Shown one piece after another: positions 25,760 through 35,452 of a stretch of 62,212 nt of DNA. Position numbers and translations under genes: made by a program. The DNA comes from an uncultured Prevotella sp. (GTDB lineage Bacteria; Bacteroidota; Bacteroidia; Bacteroidales; Bacteroidaceae): contig CAKMOD010000077.1 of assembly GCA_927910885.1 (NCBI GenBank), forward strand, positions 1 to 62,212, read 5' to 3'. The notes below the pieces were generated by a model. That model saw nothing but the letters and a program-made list of their open reading frames with translations, was not told the origin of the DNA and made no database searches. The first letter of the stretch is position 1; every line of letters begins with the position of its first letter.

Positions 25760-27394
25760 TCAGTTAAACAAGCCTACACTAAAACCAACATTGTAAAGGT
25801 TTGGATGTCCAGTAGTATTGGCGGAAGTAAAGTCTCCAAAGGCTTTCACAAACCACATAGCACGCGATTTCTTTATAGTCAGTGGGAACTGATACATCAC
25901 CTGTAAACTTCCATGAAGGAGATTAGCATCATAATAAGGCAAGTCTTTCAGTAAGACACGCTCTGCAAGAATAGAAGTATTATCTGCTAATTTAAGGTCA
26001 GCACGTGTAGAAAGACTATAACCGAGCGTTACATCTGCCGTAAGACGTTGCTTAAACAGCGAGATACCATTCTCTAATTGGAAGTTCACACGGCTGTAAT
26101 CAGACGATGATATCGGCAAAAGATGACGATTGCTTGCCTTATGTGTATCAATTAAAAAGCCTGTATAGCCTTTAATAGAAGATGTCAAGTATCGACTCCC
26201 TGCTATTGAAGTAGTGTTAATGAAGTTAGCACGATAGCGGAAAGCGAAGTCGAACGTATGAACCTGATAGCGTTTGCGGAATTCTAACTGCTTCTCATAG
26301 GTGTAAGAAGTCGTTCCAATCTGTGGGTCATTCTTGATTATCAACTGCTGACGATACTCATCTGCATAGCTTTGTTGCCAATCCAGACGGAGATCGGCTT
26401 GATGTAAGATTGTACCCGTATACAAACGATTCTGTGATTGAGCGTTGTATCTATAAGTAAAGTATCTGCCCGGCTCATATTTATAAGTACCATAAGCATA
26501 CTCTTCACCACGACTTATACCAAAACTATTCAATGTCTGAAAGCGTGCTGATCGATATCCATAATCAAATTCAGTCCCAAATTGGTGATTCACCCATTCA
26601 CGATTAAAACTTGAATATCCACCGATTGTACCAGTTGCATTCTCCATACCAGAGAGAAGGTAATAGGTCAACGTAGCATCACTCTGCACTGTTACCAACG
26701 GACCCATCTTCTCTTTACGACGATCATAGTAACCCGACAAGCCGAGTGTATGGTTTCCCATCGTGTAAGAAACAGCTGGTGTCAAACGATAATCAAGCAA
26801 TTGCGAACGAGAACGAGGGTCACGGAGTCGGGAAAGGTCGCCCAACTGATAGTTAAGCTGTAGACCAAAACGCCAACCAGAGAAGTCTGTCGTACCCACT
26901 GCAGCCGTCATATCGAGGTTCTGATGATCATAACTTCCAGCAATAGCACTACCTGATTGATAGGGATTAGCATTGTAAGGGCGATACTGGTCAGCAAAAG
27001 CACGATCCTTTGTACGACCAAGATTAAAATCTACCTTACCATAGCTGTACAGGTATTTACCTATTTTCTGATAACGTTCCGTAAAGAACTGAAGATTATT
27101 CATTGCTCCTCCTTCCTGCACACGATGATAGTCACCACCACGATGACTGAATCCTACGGATGCAAATCCTCTATTTGAGGAATCATCAAGAGATAGTCCT
27201 GAAGCGTTGTTTGTGTTATGCCAGAGTTGTGTAAGACTTGCAAAGCGATATTCAACCTCACCCGAAAGCGAGTCAGAAGGCGTCTGTGCCATTGTAGGGA
27301 GTGTGAATAGCAATAAGAAAACCCTTCCCCAGCCTCTCCTCAGAGAGGATTGTGCAAGCTTAGATAAGCCTGAAACTATATATGAAGTATTCAT
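25760..27394 (-). CDS. DUF6850-type outer membrane beta-barrel protein
   Basis: A 544-aa predicted outer-membrane beta-barrel with repeated alternating aromatic strands, ending NVGFSVGLFN. It resembles DUF6850 proteins, which I associate with DUF4876 lipoproteins and TonB receptors as here. The leader is unusual: GLSKLAQSSLRRGWGRV sits in front of the hydrophobic LLLFTLPTMA and is coded by a GC-rich dyad (27333-27348). The true signal peptide may start later or have acquired an inserted repeat. It is the last gene of a three-gene minus-strand operon, probably an uptake system of unknown substrate. Confidence 0.75.
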   Translation of the reverse strand: MNTSYIVSGLSKLAQSSLRRGWGRVFLLLFTLPTMAQTPSDSLSGEVEYRFASLTQLWHNTNNASGLSLDDSSNRGFASVGFSHRGGDYHRVQEGGAMNNLQFFTERYQKIGKYLYSYGKVDFNLGRTKDRAFADQYRPYNANPYQSGSAIAGSYDHQNLDMTAAVGTTDFSGWRFGLQLNYQLGDLSRLRDPRSRSQLLDYRLTPAVSYTMGNHTLGLSGYYDRRKEKMGPLVTVQSDATLTYYLLSGMENATGTIGGYSSFNREWVNHQFGTEFDYGYRSARFQTLNSFGISRGEEYAYGTYKYEPGRYFTYRYNAQSQNRLYTGTILHQADLRLDWQQSYADEYRQQLIIKNDPQIGTTSYTYEKQLEFRKRYQVHTFDFAFRYRANFINTTSIAGSRYLTSSIKGYTGFLIDTHKASNRHLLPISSSDYSRVNFQLENGISLFKQRLTADVTLGYSLSTRADLKLADNTSILAERVLLKDLPYYDANLLHGSLQVMYQFPLTIKKSRAMWFVKAFGDFTSANTTGHPNLYNVGFSVGLFN

Positions 27395-27445
27395 AAACTA
27401 ATCGTTAATATAAGTAATGATTGACGATGTCATACGAAATTTATA

Positions 27446-28645
27446 TTATGGAGTAACTGATGTTGACACCTGAAAATCATTTGTACTATTGTTTGTATCC
27501 ATAAGAATGTTATGTCCACCTGCTGCTGTAGAAGCTGTCTTACGATAGACTACCTCACCCGACAGACCTGCTGTGGCATTAATACTTATATAACCAGCAT
27601 CAATATCATTGTAAAGACGCTTCTCTCCAACGTCCGTTCCTGTTGCCTTATGACGAAGGAAATCAACACCATCAATAATATAACGCTTTGGTAGAAGTCC
27701 ATACTGTGTACCGCTTGTCTTGCCAAACTTATAAGTAAGTTTCAGTTGACTGATGTCTGCAGAAGAGCGGAATATAACCACACCTTGCCCTGTTACGACA
27801 ATATTCATGTATGAAATACCAGAATAGATATTAAAGACATTCTGCAAAGCAGGTACCTCTGGATTGTTTAACATCTTACCTTTCACATCCTTTGCTTCAA
27901 AGTTTGCGTTCAAGAGACTATGCTCTAACGGACTGTTAAGACTATGATCAATAGCACTATTCACCAAGAGAACTGTTCCACCTGGAGCTACCTTATAACT
28001 CTTATCAGTTGGTATACGGAACACTTGCTTAACCAATACGACAGAATCAGCATAGTTTGTCTTGAGATTTTCGAGGGTATAAGCCTGTGGGACATCCGTC
28101 TCAAGCAGTCCAATATAAAGTCCAGCAACATCAACAGAGTCGTTAGATTGATTGTAAAGTTCAATATACTGACCTGCTACATATCGCTTATTATTATTGT
28201 CTTTAGAGCCAGCAGCATATATCTTACTGATGACTATATCTCGTTTTACAGAGAGAGTGGTCGTGAGAAGTAAAGGTTCTGAACCATTGATAAGTTGTGA
28301 ATTCAAACTACCTGATACTGTTGCACCATTAATTACCTGACTACTTCCTGTAATCCTATTATACTCTGACGACGTTATATCCCATGAAGTTGAGATGTTA
28401 TAGACATCAGGAACAATATTAGAGAAGGTTGCTACGCCCGCAGCATCAGTCTGTGCAGAATAGGTAACACCATTCAATTGGAGGGAAACGGTATGCCCTT
28501 CTAATGTCATGTGACCATTCAACTCATCGGGAAGTTGGAGCCGTACCTTAGCTGTTACAGCCTCTGAGGCATCTGAATAATCTACACAAGAACTAAAAAC
28601 AAGCGCTACTGTGAGGATCGAAAATAAATACTTTATTGCTTTCAT
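27446..28645 (-). CDS. DUF4876 lipoprotein
   Basis: Surface or periplasmic lipoprotein (399 aa). The Met at 28645 is preferred to 28663 because it begins the lipoprotein leader MKAIKYLFSILTVALVFSSC, with lipobox FSSC and Cys at residue 20, and avoids overlap with the receptor stop at 28650. An Ig-like/carboxypeptidase-regulatory beta sandwich lies at about 33-110 (AKVRLQLPDELNGHMTLEGH), followed by an LTD-like region (VISKIYAAGSKDNN, YIELYNQSNDSVDVAGLYIG). It sits between a TonB receptor and a barrel protein, consistent with a receptor-associated lipoprotein. Confidence 0.82.
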   Translation of the reverse strand: MKAIKYLFSILTVALVFSSCVDYSDASEAVTAKVRLQLPDELNGHMTLEGHTVSLQLNGVTYSAQTDAAGVATFSNIVPDVYNISTSWDITSSEYNRITGSSQVINGATVSGSLNSQLINGSEPLLLTTTLSVKRDIVISKIYAAGSKDNNNKRYVAGQYIELYNQSNDSVDVAGLYIGLLETDVPQAYTLENLKTNYADSVVLVKQVFRIPTDKSYKVAPGGTVLLVNSAIDHSLNSPLEHSLLNANFEAKDVKGKMLNNPEVPALQNVFNIYSGISYMNIVVTGQGVVIFRSSADISQLKLTYKFGKTSGTQYGLLPKRYIIDGVDFLRHKATGTDVGEKRLYNDIDAGYISINATAGLSGEVVYRKTASTAAGGHNILMDTNNSTNDFQVSTSVTP

Positions 28646-28649
28646 ATCG

Positions 28650-31427
28650 TTACAAATTAACATAAAGCTCTACACCAAAACTAAACTTACCCGTGTTGCG
28701 CTGGCTTAACGTTAGTGAGTTGTTGCCTGTTAGGTATGGCTCATAATAAATCATATTGTTCACATAAAGAGAAAGGCCACCAAAGTTACTAAGCTGTTTA
28801 GTAAGTCTTCCTTGCAAATTCCATTCTATTGGCGACTTTGAAGGCTTATTATCGCTAACACGAAGAGTAAGGTCATTAATAGCAACAACATCAACTCCCG
28901 TTGGACGTGACGCATAATACTGACCATCCATACCCAAGAAACCTGACATCATGTCCGCTGTTATAGGATGCTCAATAAGGTCTGCACCAAAGTAACCTAT
29001 TGGATTCTTATTTGCTTTAAAGGATGTATGCCAGTCATACCAAATTGCCTGAGCTGTGAACGAAGCCACCATCTTGAGTGCTGGAATATTCGTTACAACA
29101 CGCAATGTATTGAGGAAACGACGATACTTTTCGTAATCTTGTCCTGAAGGATAGACTACTCTAAATGGTGTAATACTATAACTTGAATAGGAAGTTGGCA
29201 ATAATGCTGCCTTTACAGCTTCTGTATTGCGACCTGTTGAGTAGGTCTTTGTCTCAGAATAAGCACCACTAAAGAAGAACGATGTGTGCAAAGGACGAAT
29301 CTCTCCAAGTTCAAAATCAAACTCTAAACCTTTATTAATAGAGGTGTTTGTATTACCAACTGCACCCGTTGTCATATAGCCATTAAAGGTACGATAAGGG
29401 TTTGTATAATCAATTGTTGTAGCCTGTCCCGGTGTTATATTCAGTCCTTGCGCCTGCGTAAAGATACTATACGGATAGACAAAGAACTCACCTAAGGATT
29501 CAAAACCATTCGGTGTACGATCACGATAAGCAAGAATACTCAGACGACGACCACCATTCAGTTTGAAGTCTACGCCAAACTCTATCTTAGTAGTTGTTGC
29601 ATTCTTCAAGTTCTTAGAGTAATCTACCTTGTAAGCCTGTGTATGATAGACTAACAACTGTGCCGCAGGATCAGACTGTGGGAAATAGTTAGCAGCCACA
29701 CGATCATCATATTTAGTATCAGGATAGAGATATGCCAGACCCGGAGTCTTCGAGTTCATACCAATACCACCACGAATATCAAGCCAAGGAGTTACACTTA
29801 AAGAAAGATTAAGACGTGGAGAAAGCGATGTTGTAGCAACATCACTGAAAGGCTGCATGGCTGTAAAGCGAAGACCGAGGTTCGCACGAAGTCTGTTTAC
29901 CTTATTGATATTCCACAAGAAGTTATCCTCTGCGTATGCAGCAATCTGATGTAAGCCCGGCACATCATTAAAGGCACGAGGACGACCATTGCTATTTGGT
30001 TGTAGTGGTAACAAATCATTGTCGTTATAATAGCCCTTTCCACTGTTCCAATCATAGCGGTATTCCGCACCAACCTTAAAGTTCTGACGAGTTTTACCAG
30101 CTTTAAAAAAGAAGGTATCATTAATCTTTGCAAACAAATTACCTGGCTTACTCTCTGTTCTACCAGTAGCCTTATAAGACTGTGTCTTCCAAGGTACATT
30201 GAAATAGCCAGTCTCTTTAGATGTCAAGATAGGAAGCAAACCAGTGCTAACAGGTACAAAAGACGTCTGTACATTGTCTGTTCCTCCATAGCTAAGACCC
30301 AATGTATAATTGAGCGAACGCATAAAAAGCTTATCCAGAGAGATACGACCATTATGAGTCAAACCAACAGTTACGGTCTTATTCTTAGTTTCTGTTCCAT
30401 CTTGAATAGCATCAGGATCATTACCCGACCAGTCTTGTGCAGATAACAAGCGTAGCTTTGTCTCTGTGTGCCAACGCTTACTGAGGTCATAACTATAACC
30501 AAGATTAAAAGTATAACGATTATAACTGCGTGTCTTTTGACGTGGGTCGCCCCAAGCCTTAGCGTAATCTAAGTTTACATTCATTATACCTGCTTTGTTC
30601 AAAGAGAATCCCTTTGTCAACGAAGCATTTGTCATAGCAGGATTTACCTTCGCCTTTATTTGCCATGGAGTTACACCCATTTTAGAGTGAACTACCACAA
30701 GACCACTTGTCAAATCGCCATACTCAGCAGAAGGAATACCACGTATCACCTCTACATTATCAATGTTATCAGCTGCCAACTGGCGTAAGTCAGTACCAGT
30801 AAAAGCTGTAGAAGAGAATTGTCCCTGAGTCAACTGACCGTTATTTGAGATAGGAACACCATCAACAACAATGCTCGAACCAAAGGCACTTGTATTATTG
30901 TTACGTAGCGTACGAAGCTGAAGATTAGACTTCTGGGTCATATCTACATTCCCCATCTCTTTACCAGGAATGAGCTGCATAATGTCAGCTAATGACGAAG
31001 CCTGTAAGTGATCGATTGCCTGACGACCGATAATAGAAGACGTGGAAGCACCCGATGCATTCTGCTTTGCTGTCACAACCACCTCTTTCAATGCCAAAGA
31101 CGTAGGAACGAGCTGAACACTTACAGTTAAATCTTTATCTATCTTCAACGCAGCTGTATAGGTTTCATAGCCCACATAACTTACTTTCAACGTAAACGTA
31201 CCTGCTGGAACCTTTTGAAATACCGCCTTTCCGTCGACATCTGTTACATTAAAAGACCCTAATGGATCAAGCGAACAGTTAGCCATAATGACACTTTCTT
31301 TCGTGTTTTTATCGGTAACAACGATGTTAACAATGTGATTTTCTGTTGCTTTTGATGTTCCTTGAGCCCAGAGAACTTGCCCTATCGACAACAATAACAA
31401 TAGAGCTATGAGCTTTATTACTTTCAT
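28650..31427 (-). CDS. TonB-dependent receptor with carboxypeptidase-like N-domain
   Basis: Outer-membrane TonB-dependent transporter (925 aa). A signal peptide covers about 1-21. A carboxypeptidase-D regulatory-like domain follows (about 33-112, with VGYETYTAALKI). The plug begins around LKEVVVTAKQ and includes IPGKEMGNVDMTQ and RGIPSAEYGDLTSGLV, and then comes the 22-strand barrel ending FSFGVELYVNL. This is the SusC-like layout but without a SusD partner; DUF4876 and DUF6850 take that place. The ligand could be a peptide, metal chelate or glycan. The promoter is at 31470. Confidence 0.92.
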   Translation of the reverse strand: MKVIKLIALLLLLSIGQVLWAQGTSKATENHIVNIVVTDKNTKESVIMANCSLDPLGSFNVTDVDGKAVFQKVPAGTFTLKVSYVGYETYTAALKIDKDLTVSVQLVPTSLALKEVVVTAKQNASGASTSSIIGRQAIDHLQASSLADIMQLIPGKEMGNVDMTQKSNLQLRTLRNNNTSAFGSSIVVDGVPISNNGQLTQGQFSSTAFTGTDLRQLAADNIDNVEVIRGIPSAEYGDLTSGLVVVHSKMGVTPWQIKAKVNPAMTNASLTKGFSLNKAGIMNVNLDYAKAWGDPRQKTRSYNRYTFNLGYSYDLSKRWHTETKLRLLSAQDWSGNDPDAIQDGTETKNKTVTVGLTHNGRISLDKLFMRSLNYTLGLSYGGTDNVQTSFVPVSTGLLPILTSKETGYFNVPWKTQSYKATGRTESKPGNLFAKINDTFFFKAGKTRQNFKVGAEYRYDWNSGKGYYNDNDLLPLQPNSNGRPRAFNDVPGLHQIAAYAEDNFLWNINKVNRLRANLGLRFTAMQPFSDVATTSLSPRLNLSLSVTPWLDIRGGIGMNSKTPGLAYLYPDTKYDDRVAANYFPQSDPAAQLLVYHTQAYKVDYSKNLKNATTTKIEFGVDFKLNGGRRLSILAYRDRTPNGFESLGEFFVYPYSIFTQAQGLNITPGQATTIDYTNPYRTFNGYMTTGAVGNTNTSINKGLEFDFELGEIRPLHTSFFFSGAYSETKTYSTGRNTEAVKAALLPTSYSSYSITPFRVVYPSGQDYEKYRRFLNTLRVVTNIPALKMVASFTAQAIWYDWHTSFKANKNPIGYFGADLIEHPITADMMSGFLGMDGQYYASRPTGVDVVAINDLTLRVSDNKPSKSPIEWNLQGRLTKQLSNFGGLSLYVNNMIYYEPYLTGNNSLTLSQRNTGKFSFGVELYVNL

Positions 31428-31469
31428 TTAAAAACCCTGAAATTAATACCTTTTATTGTAAAATACAGT

Positions 31470-31478
31470 GCAAAGATA
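31470..31478 (-). promoter_or_regulatory. -7 element of the TonB receptor operon
   Basis: Minus-strand TATCTTTGC, 42 nt upstream of the receptor start. Confidence 0.65.
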
Positions 31479-31648
31479 TAGAAAAGACGAGTATTAGGCA
31501 ATACTCTAAATTAGGTATTCTTTACCTAACAAACATGAATATTCTTTCTATCTTAGCCACATAAACTACCCATTCATAGCTTTTAAGATGCTATTCTATG
31601 ATGATAAGTATTTATATCTCTCATTATCGACACTGCTATTAACGCTCC

Positions 31649-31714
31649 GCACACATGGTGCGAAGGCTTAACACATATAGTGCGAAGGCTTAACACCAAT
31701 CGTGTTGACTGCTA
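31649..31714 (+). repeat. 22-bp-period array, family 3, copy b
   Basis: Three modules start at 31649, 31671 and 31693. Cores are GCACACATGGTGC, ACACATATAGTGC and ACACCAATCGTGT; the first two linkers are the identical GAAGGCTTA. Confidence 0.8.
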
Positions 31715-31765
31715 AATGCATCGCAAAACACCATAGTGACAAGTCCAAAACTACAATTAAAAAAA

Positions 31766-31802
31766 ACGTCCATAGCAGAGCCTCATACTCTACTATGGAC
31801 GT
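31766..31802 (-). terminator. Metalloprotease terminator
   Basis: Stem ACGTCCATAGCAGAG (31766-31780) against 31788-31802 with one mismatch. The minus strand then reads TTTTTTTAATTG. Confidence 0.8.
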
Positions 31803-31863
31803 ATATCATAACCATTAAACATGAATAGACTTCCTGTTTATGGTGAGAAGTTTACTTAAATAA

Positions 31864-34362
31864 TTACTTTACAGTTACACGACGCTCACGAATCAACTTA
31901 ATCTGACGTAATAGATCGTTGTAATGAAGGAGATTAATGCCTTCACTCTGTGCAGCCTGTGCCTTACAGAACTGCTCAACAGTATCTAAATGTTGCATCA
32001 GATAGAGCATAATATCTGAATTATTTGCACGGTCAGCAACTGTTGGTTTGTCTTTATGAACAGGATTCAAAAGGGTGTTCATCTGCTCTACATAGTTACG
32101 ATCAAGCAAGCGGCGTGTACGAACTTGCATATCATTAAGACCTGCAAGTGGCTTCCAAACGCTGTTGAACAAATCATTAAGATAGTCTTTGAACTGATAA
32201 GCACCTGCTTCACGCTGATCCTTATAAATCTTATCCATAATGGTTCCGTTCATCATCACCTTCAGAATGCGATCCTGATAAGTGCTGATTTCGTCAACAA
32301 GATCAGTACCTGCAATATCAGTCATTGATGAAGGATAAAGCCAAAGTGGTGCTTCAAACACCTGACGACCGATATAGTCAACAGCATCTCTACCCTTCTT
32401 GGCTGGCGCAACCTCATAAGGCTTCTGTCCAGGCATATTATTGATGTAGCGACCACCAATGTTCTTCAGAACGTGATTAGTGTAACGACCATACTGACCA
32501 ACTACACTTCTCCACATTTCCATACGGTCTTCGTACTGATCATTAGGCTGACGTGTCCACTCAGGAAGCTTCGCAACAATACGCTTTAAGTTCTTAATAC
32601 CATAATCGCTCGCCTTCACATTGTCGTCACCGAGGTCTTCTATCTGTGCACGTGGGTCTTCATTCTTACCCTCACCACCAAACCACAGACGTGGATTCTT
32701 AGCAAGGATAGCAGTTGTCTCAGTCATCAACTTTTCCTTCTCGTCCATTTCATCTTTGAACTCAGGACGATACTGATAGCCCCAACGGATTGCCCACTTG
32801 TCGTAATCGTTCACACGTGGGAAGAGACCACGCTCTGAAATGCCATCTTCTGGCTGTGCAACGTAATTGAAACGAGCATAGTCCATGATGCTGGCAGTAT
32901 GACCATGTTCCTCAACCCATTTCTTATCACGAAGCTTCTCTACTGGTGTAGCATGGCTTGCACCCATGTTATGACGTAAACCGATTGTATGTCCTACCTC
33001 ATGACTTGACACAAAGCGAATCAATTCGCCCATAAGCTTATCGTCCATGTGTACTGTCTGTGCACGCTTATCCAATGGAGCACACTGTGTAAAATACCAC
33101 TTTGTCAAGAGGTTCATCACATTATGATACCAACAGATATGACTTTCAATAATCTCACCACTACGAGGGTCAACGATACGAGGGCCGTATGCGTTCTCAA
33201 TCTCAGCTGGAAGATAACGAAGAACGTTGAAACGAGCATCATCAACACTCATTGTTGGATCGTTAGGCCACTCCTTTGCCTGTATTGCATTCTTAAAACC
33301 AGCAGCCTCAAAAGCAACATTCCAATCCTCAATACCCTTCATCAAATAAGGAACCCACTTCTTTGGTGTAGCTGGGTCGATATAGAATACAATAGGTTTA
33401 ATAGGCTCTACGAGCTTTCCCTTTGCGTATGCCTTCTTATCTTTTGGCTCCAAACGGAAACGAGAGATAAACTGCTGGCGATCGGTCTTTGTCTGATCAT
33501 CACTAAAGATGGTATATCTATTAGTGAAATAACCCACTCGATTATCCCATACACGCTTACGCATAGGCACCTTTGGAAGAAGAACGACACTGGTGTTCAG
33601 TCCAACAGTCATTGCACCTGTATAAGAGGCAGGTGCTGTAGAAGGTGAACTTGAATAGGTACGTGTCGTAGCAATCTCCACATTTATTGGATAAACCTTC
33701 ATCGTATCAATGAAAGTACGATCAGACATCAGTCCGCCTAACTTCAATTGCTTAGAGTCGTTTGAAGATATACTTAGAACAGCATTATCTCTTACGAACA
33801 AAGATGTAACATCAATCAGCTGTGCTTTAGTATCCTTGTTGCGACCAATGACCTTGAACGAAGCAACAATAGGGTCAGCAGTAGAAGCCTTCAACGTACG
33901 AGAAATGCTACTCTTTGGATCAGCCTCCTGCGAAAGAACGTATGCACGAAGCAACATTGTCTTATCATCGCGCTGCTCAAAATAAACTGTCTGTTGGTTT
34001 ACTGCTTCTCCTGCAAACTTACCAAAGTTCTGTGGAACGGCTGTAAAACGAGTCACGGCAAGGAGATAACGACCTATAATTGAGTCAGGAACTTCAAAAT
34101 ACCATTGGTCATCAATATGTCTTACTGTAAAGAGTCCATTCTGAACACTTCCTTTTTTCTTTACAAGCTGATCGTATGCAGAAGGCTTTTCTTTCTCTTT
34201 CTCTGACGCTTTATCCTTCTGAACTTTCTGTTTGGTAGTGTCTTTCTGCTGTGTAATAGTATCCTTTACAGCACGATAGACAAACCTGTTGCCTGCTACG
34301 CCTACTCCACTTCCGAGCATAAGCGCAAACAGGCAGGCTGTTGCTTTTTTGTTAATTGACAT
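31864..34362 (-). CDS. Secreted zinc metalloprotease with DUF5117/DUF5118 regions
   Basis: Large predicted periplasmic or secreted protease (832 aa) of the Bacteroidota 'zinc-dependent metalloprotease' group. The leader MSINKKATACLFALMLGSGV is followed by a Lys/Glu/Gln-rich linker. The extended metzincin-like zinc site SHEVGHTIGLRHNMGASH lies near residue 450; the HExGHxxGLxH pattern supplies three His ligands and the catalytic Glu. The C-terminal part is helical. No neighbour reveals the substrate. It lies 54 nt downstream of the cyclophilin gene on the same strand, so they may be cotranscribed. Confidence 0.88.
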   Translation of the reverse strand: MSINKKATACLFALMLGSGVGVAGNRFVYRAVKDTITQQKDTTKQKVQKDKASEKEKEKPSAYDQLVKKKGSVQNGLFTVRHIDDQWYFEVPDSIIGRYLLAVTRFTAVPQNFGKFAGEAVNQQTVYFEQRDDKTMLLRAYVLSQEADPKSSISRTLKASTADPIVASFKVIGRNKDTKAQLIDVTSLFVRDNAVLSISSNDSKQLKLGGLMSDRTFIDTMKVYPINVEIATTRTYSSSPSTAPASYTGAMTVGLNTSVVLLPKVPMRKRVWDNRVGYFTNRYTIFSDDQTKTDRQQFISRFRLEPKDKKAYAKGKLVEPIKPIVFYIDPATPKKWVPYLMKGIEDWNVAFEAAGFKNAIQAKEWPNDPTMSVDDARFNVLRYLPAEIENAYGPRIVDPRSGEIIESHICWYHNVMNLLTKWYFTQCAPLDKRAQTVHMDDKLMGELIRFVSSHEVGHTIGLRHNMGASHATPVEKLRDKKWVEEHGHTASIMDYARFNYVAQPEDGISERGLFPRVNDYDKWAIRWGYQYRPEFKDEMDEKEKLMTETTAILAKNPRLWFGGEGKNEDPRAQIEDLGDDNVKASDYGIKNLKRIVAKLPEWTRQPNDQYEDRMEMWRSVVGQYGRYTNHVLKNIGGRYINNMPGQKPYEVAPAKKGRDAVDYIGRQVFEAPLWLYPSSMTDIAGTDLVDEISTYQDRILKVMMNGTIMDKIYKDQREAGAYQFKDYLNDLFNSVWKPLAGLNDMQVRTRRLLDRNYVEQMNTLLNPVHKDKPTVADRANNSDIMLYLMQHLDTVEQFCKAQAAQSEGINLLHYNDLLRQIKLIRERRVTVK

Positions 34363-34416
34363 AGATTTATTAGTAACTTTACTTTATATTTACATTGAGA
34401 ATAAATAAAGACAACC

Positions 34417-35106
34417 TTATTTCAATACGGTTGCTTTACGAATACGGATATCGACCAACGGACGATCGTTAGCATCACCAGGCTGACGCTGAATACGCTC
34501 TACAACCTCCAAGCCCTCTAACACCTGTCCAAAGACAGTGTATTGTCCGTCCAAATGAGGAGTACCACCCACTTCTTTATATAGTTGTCGCACCTCTTGT
34601 GTCATCTGCACCGTACTATCAGTATGTGCATTGAGGCGTTCCTGCGCCCAGTCAAGCTGTCCATCAGAGAACTTTATTCCCCATACAATATAGAATTGTG
34701 AGGCAGAAGACTCACGTTTCGGATTGACATCATCGCCCTCACGTGCTGCAGCAACTGCGCCACGACGGTGCAATAGCTTTGGATAATTTATCTCTGCTGG
34801 TAGTGAATAGGTCTCTGGTGTGTCACCCAAAGCCTGTCCTGGCTTTGCTGTCTTCGATGCCATGTCACCTGTCTGTATCATAAAGTCCTTGATAACACGA
34901 TGAAACAACACACCATTATAAGCACCACTACGCACCAACTTTAAGAAGTTATCACGATGACGTGGTGTCTCGTTATAAAGTTGGATTCGAATGTTTCCAC
35001 TGTCTGTTTCTAACAACACTTCATGACGTAATGTATCCGTCATAGACTGTCCATGAACATTAGCTACGATTAAAGCCAGTAAAAAGGAAAATAATAACTT
35101 CTTCAT
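34417..35106 (-). CDS. Secreted cyclophilin-type peptidyl-prolyl isomerase
   Basis: Cyclophilin (229 aa) that isomerises Xaa-Pro bonds of envelope proteins. The frame opens at 35136, but the Met at 35106 starts a proper signal peptide (MKKLLFSFLLALIVANVHGQ), and the promoter at 35133 would otherwise lie inside the gene. Catalytic and core motifs are FHRVIKDFMIQTGD (containing the active Arg), SASQFYIVWG and GQYTVFGQVLEGLEVV. An insertion between the QFYI and GQYTVFG blocks (SDGQLDWAQERLNAHTD) lengthens it relative to classical PpiB, as is usual in Bacteroidales. Confidence 0.92.
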   Translation of the reverse strand: MKKLLFSFLLALIVANVHGQSMTDTLRHEVLLETDSGNIRIQLYNETPRHRDNFLKLVRSGAYNGVLFHRVIKDFMIQTGDMASKTAKPGQALGDTPETYSLPAEINYPKLLHRRGAVAAAREGDDVNPKRESSASQFYIVWGIKFSDGQLDWAQERLNAHTDSTVQMTQEVRQLYKEVGGTPHLDGQYTVFGQVLEGLEVVERIQRQPGDANDRPLVDIRIRKATVLK

Positions 35107-35132
35107 ATTTTTTAATAAAGCGCAAATTATCC

Positions 35133-35141
35133 GCAAAGATA
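35133..35141 (-). promoter_or_regulatory. -7 element of the cyclophilin gene
   Basis: Minus-strand TATCTTTGC, 26 nt upstream of the start at 35106. Confidence 0.65.
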
Positions 35142-35218
35142 AACAATTAAGAACAAATAACCTAATTAAGCAGGAATAAAAAAGCGATTAAAAGGGCAGA
35201 TATATCAAGGAAAGAACG

Positions 35219-35227
35219 TACCTTTGC
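35219..35227 (+). promoter_or_regulatory. -7 element of the EamA permease gene
   Basis: TACCTTTGC, full consensus. It implies a leader of about 220 nt that contains array 2b before the ATG at 35453. Confidence 0.55.
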
Positions 35228-35267
35228 ATAACGAATGCAGGTCAACAGGGATATATCTCTTGAATTA

Positions 35268-35352
35268 TTTACGTGAAAAGAAGAATTTCTTTTCATGAAA
35301 ATAAAGATTTCTACTCACGTAAATAAATATTTATTTCACGTAAATAATTTAC
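35268..35352 (+). repeat. 22-bp-period array, family 2, copy b
   Basis: Modules start at 35268, 35290, 35312 and 35334. Cores include TTTACGTGAAAAG, TTTTCATGAAAATAAA, CTCACGTAAATAAA and TTTCACGTAAATAA. The first pair and last pair have the ACGTGA/TCACGT dyad in opposite orientation, so the array as a whole has rough mirror symmetry. Confidence 0.75.
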
Positions 35353-35452
35353 AAAGCAAGTCTATAAGCACTAAAGTAAGAATAGAGGATAACTATTATA
35401 ACGACTGAATTTCAAACAATTAATAACTTTCATATATTATAATAAATAGTAA

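Larger units (their letters stand above)
31428..31863. other. 436-bp gap: receptor promoter, family 3 array, protease terminator
   Basis: No gene is seen. It carries the receptor -7 element (31470-31478), array 3b (31649-31714) and the metalloprotease terminator (31766-31802). Confidence 0.7.
35107..35452. other. 346-bp divergent gap with promoters and family 2 array
   Basis: No gene is seen. It holds the cyclophilin -7 element (35133-35141), the forward -7 element (35219-35227) and array 2b (35268-35352), which would lie in the long 5' leader of the EamA gene. Confidence 0.7.

Noticed and set aside
25760..31427. XusABC-type siderophore system
   Set aside because: The receptor is accompanied by DUF4876 and DUF6850 proteins; no XusB-type DUF4374 lipoprotein or PepSY protein is present.
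28650..31427. Polysaccharide utilisation locus
   Set aside because: There is a SusC-like receptor but no SusD homologue or clustered glycoside hydrolase.
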